Shown here: positions 5,145-6,601 of the stretch, piece after piece
How positions within the stretch are numbered: the stretch's first letter is position 1
Layout: the number at the start of each line of letters is the position of its first letter
NCBI GenBank assembly: GCA_021793495.1
Contig: JAJYSQ010000100.1
Location: 1 to 6,601 of the forward strand
DNA: 6,601 nt
Reading direction: 5' to 3'
Source: Actinomycetes bacterium
GTDB lineage: Bacteria > Actinomycetota > Actinomycetes > JAJYSQ01
Position numbers and translations under genes: made by a program
Notes under the pieces: generated by a model
Told to the model about the DNA's origin: nothing
Databases searched by the model: none
Seen by the model: the letters and a program-made list of their open reading frames with translations, nothing else

Positions 5145-6397
5145 AGGTCCTGATGGTCGTGATGACCGACGTGGCTCACGACGCGAGGGTGCTCCGTGAG
5201 GCCGAGACGCTGGTGGACGCCGGCCACCAGGTCGACGTGATCGGCAAGGATGTGCCGCCTGGGTGGAGCCCCCCGGCTGGCATCCGTACCATCTCGGTCC
5301 GCCCGGTCTCGGTCTTCGGCGCGGCCGGGCGCGGCTCCACCACCACCGGCCAGGAGGATGCCGGTGCGACGCGGCCCGGCACGCGCCGGCCGCGCAACCC
5401 GCTGGCCCGGGCCGCCCGTTGGGTGCTGCTGCCTCGCCATCGACTGTCGGTACGCGCATCCTGGACCGCCCAAGCTGCCCGAGCCGCCGGCGACGGACCG
5501 TACGACGTGGTGCACGCCCACGACTTCAGCGCGCTGCCGCTCGGCGATGCGCTGGCTCGCCGCTACCGGGCACGGCTGGTCTACGACTCCCACGAGTGGT
5601 GGGGCGGCCGGGCGCGGTACGGACGCCCCACGCCGTGGGAGCGGGCGCAGGAACGCCGGGCCGAGACCCGGCTGCTCGCCGCCGCCGACACGGTGATCAC
5701 CGTCAGCGACGGGATCGCTCGGCGTCTCGAGGCGATGGGGGCTCGTGAGGTGACCGTGGTGCGCAACACCTTCTCGATGTCCGCTGGGCCCCCGGCGGAC
5801 CGGGGAGTGCGCCCGGTGCTCGGCGTCGTGTACGCCGGACGGATCGACGCCGGGCGGGATCTACCGGCCGTCCTCGGCGCCATGGACCGCACCCCCACCC
5901 TGCGAGTCAGCCTGATCGGCCCGGTGGACCAGTCCTTCGCCAGCCGCCTCGGCCTGGCTGGCTCGCAGGCGGCTGGCTCGCACGGCGGGGGTGGTCGGGT
6001 GCGGATCCTGCCGGCTCGCCCGGTCGACGAGGTCGACGAGGTGCTGCGCGAGGAGGGCATCGCGGTGGTCACGCTCACCGACTCCTGCGAGAACCACCGG
6101 CTCGCGCTGCCCAACAAGCTCTTCCACGCGGTGCGCGCCGGCGTGCCGGTGGTCGCTGCCGACCTTCCGGAGATCCGAAGCGTGGTACGACAGTACCGGA
6201 TCGGCGTGCTCTACCGGCCGGGCAGCGCGGCATCGTTGGCGGCCGCGCTGCACGAGGTGCTCGCCGACTACGAGAGCTACCGCCAGGCGGTCCGCGTCGC
6301 CGCCGCCGAGCTGTGCTGGGCCGTCGATGGCGCGCGTCTCGTGGAGGTCTACCAGCGGTTGGCCGACCCGACCCGAACCCGACGGAGCCTGCCATGA
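5141..6397 (+). CDS. Family 4 glycosyltransferase (GT-B fold)
   Basis: This 418-residue cytoplasmic enzyme has two Rossmann-like halves. The N-terminal half begins MKVLMVVMTDVAHDARVLRE, with the D-x-R-V pattern of this subgroup, then VVHAHDF (123-129), YDSHEWW (148-154) and TVSDGIARRL (from 187). The donor-binding half begins VVYAGRIDAGRDL (from about 229) and contains LPNKLFHAVRAGVPVVAADLPEI (from about 323; Asn325, Lys326, Glu344). In many GT4 enzymes the KLF is followed by Glu, the second Glu of the E-x7-E motif; here it is His329. An arginine/threonine-rich insert lies at about 65-90, and a Gly/Ser/Ala loop built on a 15-bp repeat at about 272-285. The start is GTG 5141, overlapping the stop of the GT2 gene (GTGA), with only a weak G-rich ribosome site, so translation is probably coupled. 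It likely adds a sugar to the same surface glycan as its neighbours; the sugar is unknown. Confidence 0.85.
   Translation: MKVLMVVMTDVAHDARVLREAETLVDAGHQVDVIGKDVPPGWSPPAGIRTISVRPVSVFGAAGRGSTTTGQEDAGATRPGTRRPRNPLARAARWVLLPRHRLSVRASWTAQAARAAGDGPYDVVHAHDFSALPLGDALARRYRARLVYDSHEWWGGRARYGRPTPWERAQERRAETRLLAAADTVITVSDGIARRLEAMGAREVTVVRNTFSMSAGPPADRGVRPVLGVVYAGRIDAGRDLPAVLGAMDRTPTLRVSLIGPVDQSFASRLGLAGSQAAGSHGGGGRVRILPARPVDEVDEVLREEGIAVVTLTDSCENHRLALPNKLFHAVRAGVPVVAADLPEIRSVVRQYRIGVLYRPGSAASLAAALHEVLADYESYRQAVRVAAAELCWAVDGARLVEVYQRLADPTRTRRSLP
5956..5982 (+). repeat. 15-bp period direct repeat inside the GT4 gene
   Basis: GGCTGGCTCGCA occurs at 5956-5967 and again at 5971-5982, a spacing of 15 bp, so the reading frame is kept. 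It encodes the pair AGSQ/AGSH followed by a glycine run, in a probable surface loop of the second half of the enzyme. It looks like an in-frame slippage expansion. Confidence 0.65.
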
Positions 6398-6601
6398 CGA
6401 CCACCACCGAGCTGAGCCCGGCTGGCGACACCCCGGCTGGCGACACCCCGGCTGCGGCGGTCCCGCACGTGGTGCTGGTGGTCGGCAACCCGGTCCAGTC
6501 CGACTCGCGGGTGCGCAAGGCCGCGCTGACCGTTGCCGGGTTCGGCGCGCGGGTCACCCTGGTGGGGCTGTCGCCGACCGAGCAGTGGTTCGAGGAGTCC
6601 C
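6394..6601 (+). CDS. Family 4-like glycosyltransferase, N-terminal part (cut by right edge)
   Basis: Sixty-nine codons are visible, starting at ATG 6394, which overlaps the previous stop (ATGA) and has GGAG (6384-6387) six bases upstream. After a low-complexity lead MTTTTELSPAGDTPAGDTPAAA comes VPHVVLVVGNPVQSDSRVRKAALTVAGFGARVTLVGL. This is the first strand-helix-strand unit of a GT-B nucleotide-sugar enzyme, with the SDSRV-R-K pattern typical of actinobacterial GT4 proteins and equivalent to HDARVLRE in the preceding gene. It is the third gene of the glycosyltransferase operon and translationally coupled. Catalytic motifs lie beyond the edge, so only the family can be proposed, from the N-terminal pattern and context. 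The N-terminal lead, with its duplicated PAGDT, is probably flexible and not part of the fold; a later start is not obvious. Confidence 0.7.
   Translation, partial: MTTTTELSPAGDTPAGDTPAAAVPHVVLVVGNPVQSDSRVRKAALTVAGFGARVTLVGLSPTEQWFEES
6418..6453 (+). repeat. 15-bp tandem repeat, 2.4 copies, at the start of the third glycosyltransferase gene
   Basis: The unit CCGGCTGGCGACACC occurs at 6418-6432 and 6433-6447, followed by a partial copy CCGGCT (6448-6453). It encodes PAGDT twice and then PA in the unstructured N-terminal lead. The multiple-of-three period keeps the frame, so copy number can change without breaking the gene. Confidence 0.75.

Noticed and set aside
3570..5459. Very long minus-strand open frame (629 codons) across the MutS-like, GT2 and GT4 genes
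   Set aside because: It spans three well-supported plus-strand genes and their boundaries, has low-complexity Arg/Pro/Gly composition and no recognisable motif; stop codons are simply rare in this composition.
1..6601. tRNA, rRNA, CRISPR array, insertion sequence, integrase or attachment site
   Set aside because: None was seen: no transposase or integrase motifs, no regularly spaced repeats, and no tRNA-like folds noticed on either strand by eye.

Overview
The window looks like chromosomal DNA from a high-GC actinomycete (Actinomycetota). The evidence is the very GC-rich composition, third codon positions almost always G or C, GTG start codons, 4-bp stop/start overlaps (GTGA, ATGA), and long spurious open frames on the opposite strand. 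I cannot name a genus from the sequence alone.

Layout, left to right. (1) Positions 1-405, minus strand: the N-terminal 135 codons of a TTC38-like tetratricopeptide-repeat protein that runs off the left edge. (2) Positions 406-823: an intergenic region between divergent genes, about 420 bp. It holds a 13-bp tandem repeat, a candidate promoter with a palindromic spacer, a 20-bp imperfect inverted repeat with a second palindrome in its loop, and a potential hairpin over the Shine-Dalgarno sequence of the next gene. (3) Positions 824-4020, plus strand: two translationally coupled genes (overlap GTGA) for MutS-like ATPases of 560 and 505 residues. Both keep the MutS core-helix and ATPase regions but are too short for the mismatch-recognition and connector domains of canonical MutS. 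(4) Positions 4077-6601, plus strand: a glycosyltransferase operon. It has a GT2 enzyme of ExoA type with C-terminal membrane segments, a GT4 enzyme coupled to it by GTGA, and the start of a second GT4-like enzyme coupled by ATGA and cut by the right edge.

How the genes may work together. The MutS-like pair is best read as two diverged paralogues that form a heterodimeric DNA-structure-dependent ATPase. Each has an intact Walker A motif, each carries Asn-Glu where MutS has Asp-Glu in Walker B, and only the second keeps the Thr-His of the MutS switch motif. Most Actinomycetota lack canonical MutS/MutL and use NucS for mismatch repair, so the role of such a pair is open. The glycosyltransferases probably build a cell-surface or exported polysaccharide. 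They follow the MutS pair after 56 bp, but a candidate promoter just before the first one suggests separate transcription.

The most interesting parts are the MutS-like pair and the structured leader in front of it (about 673-823).
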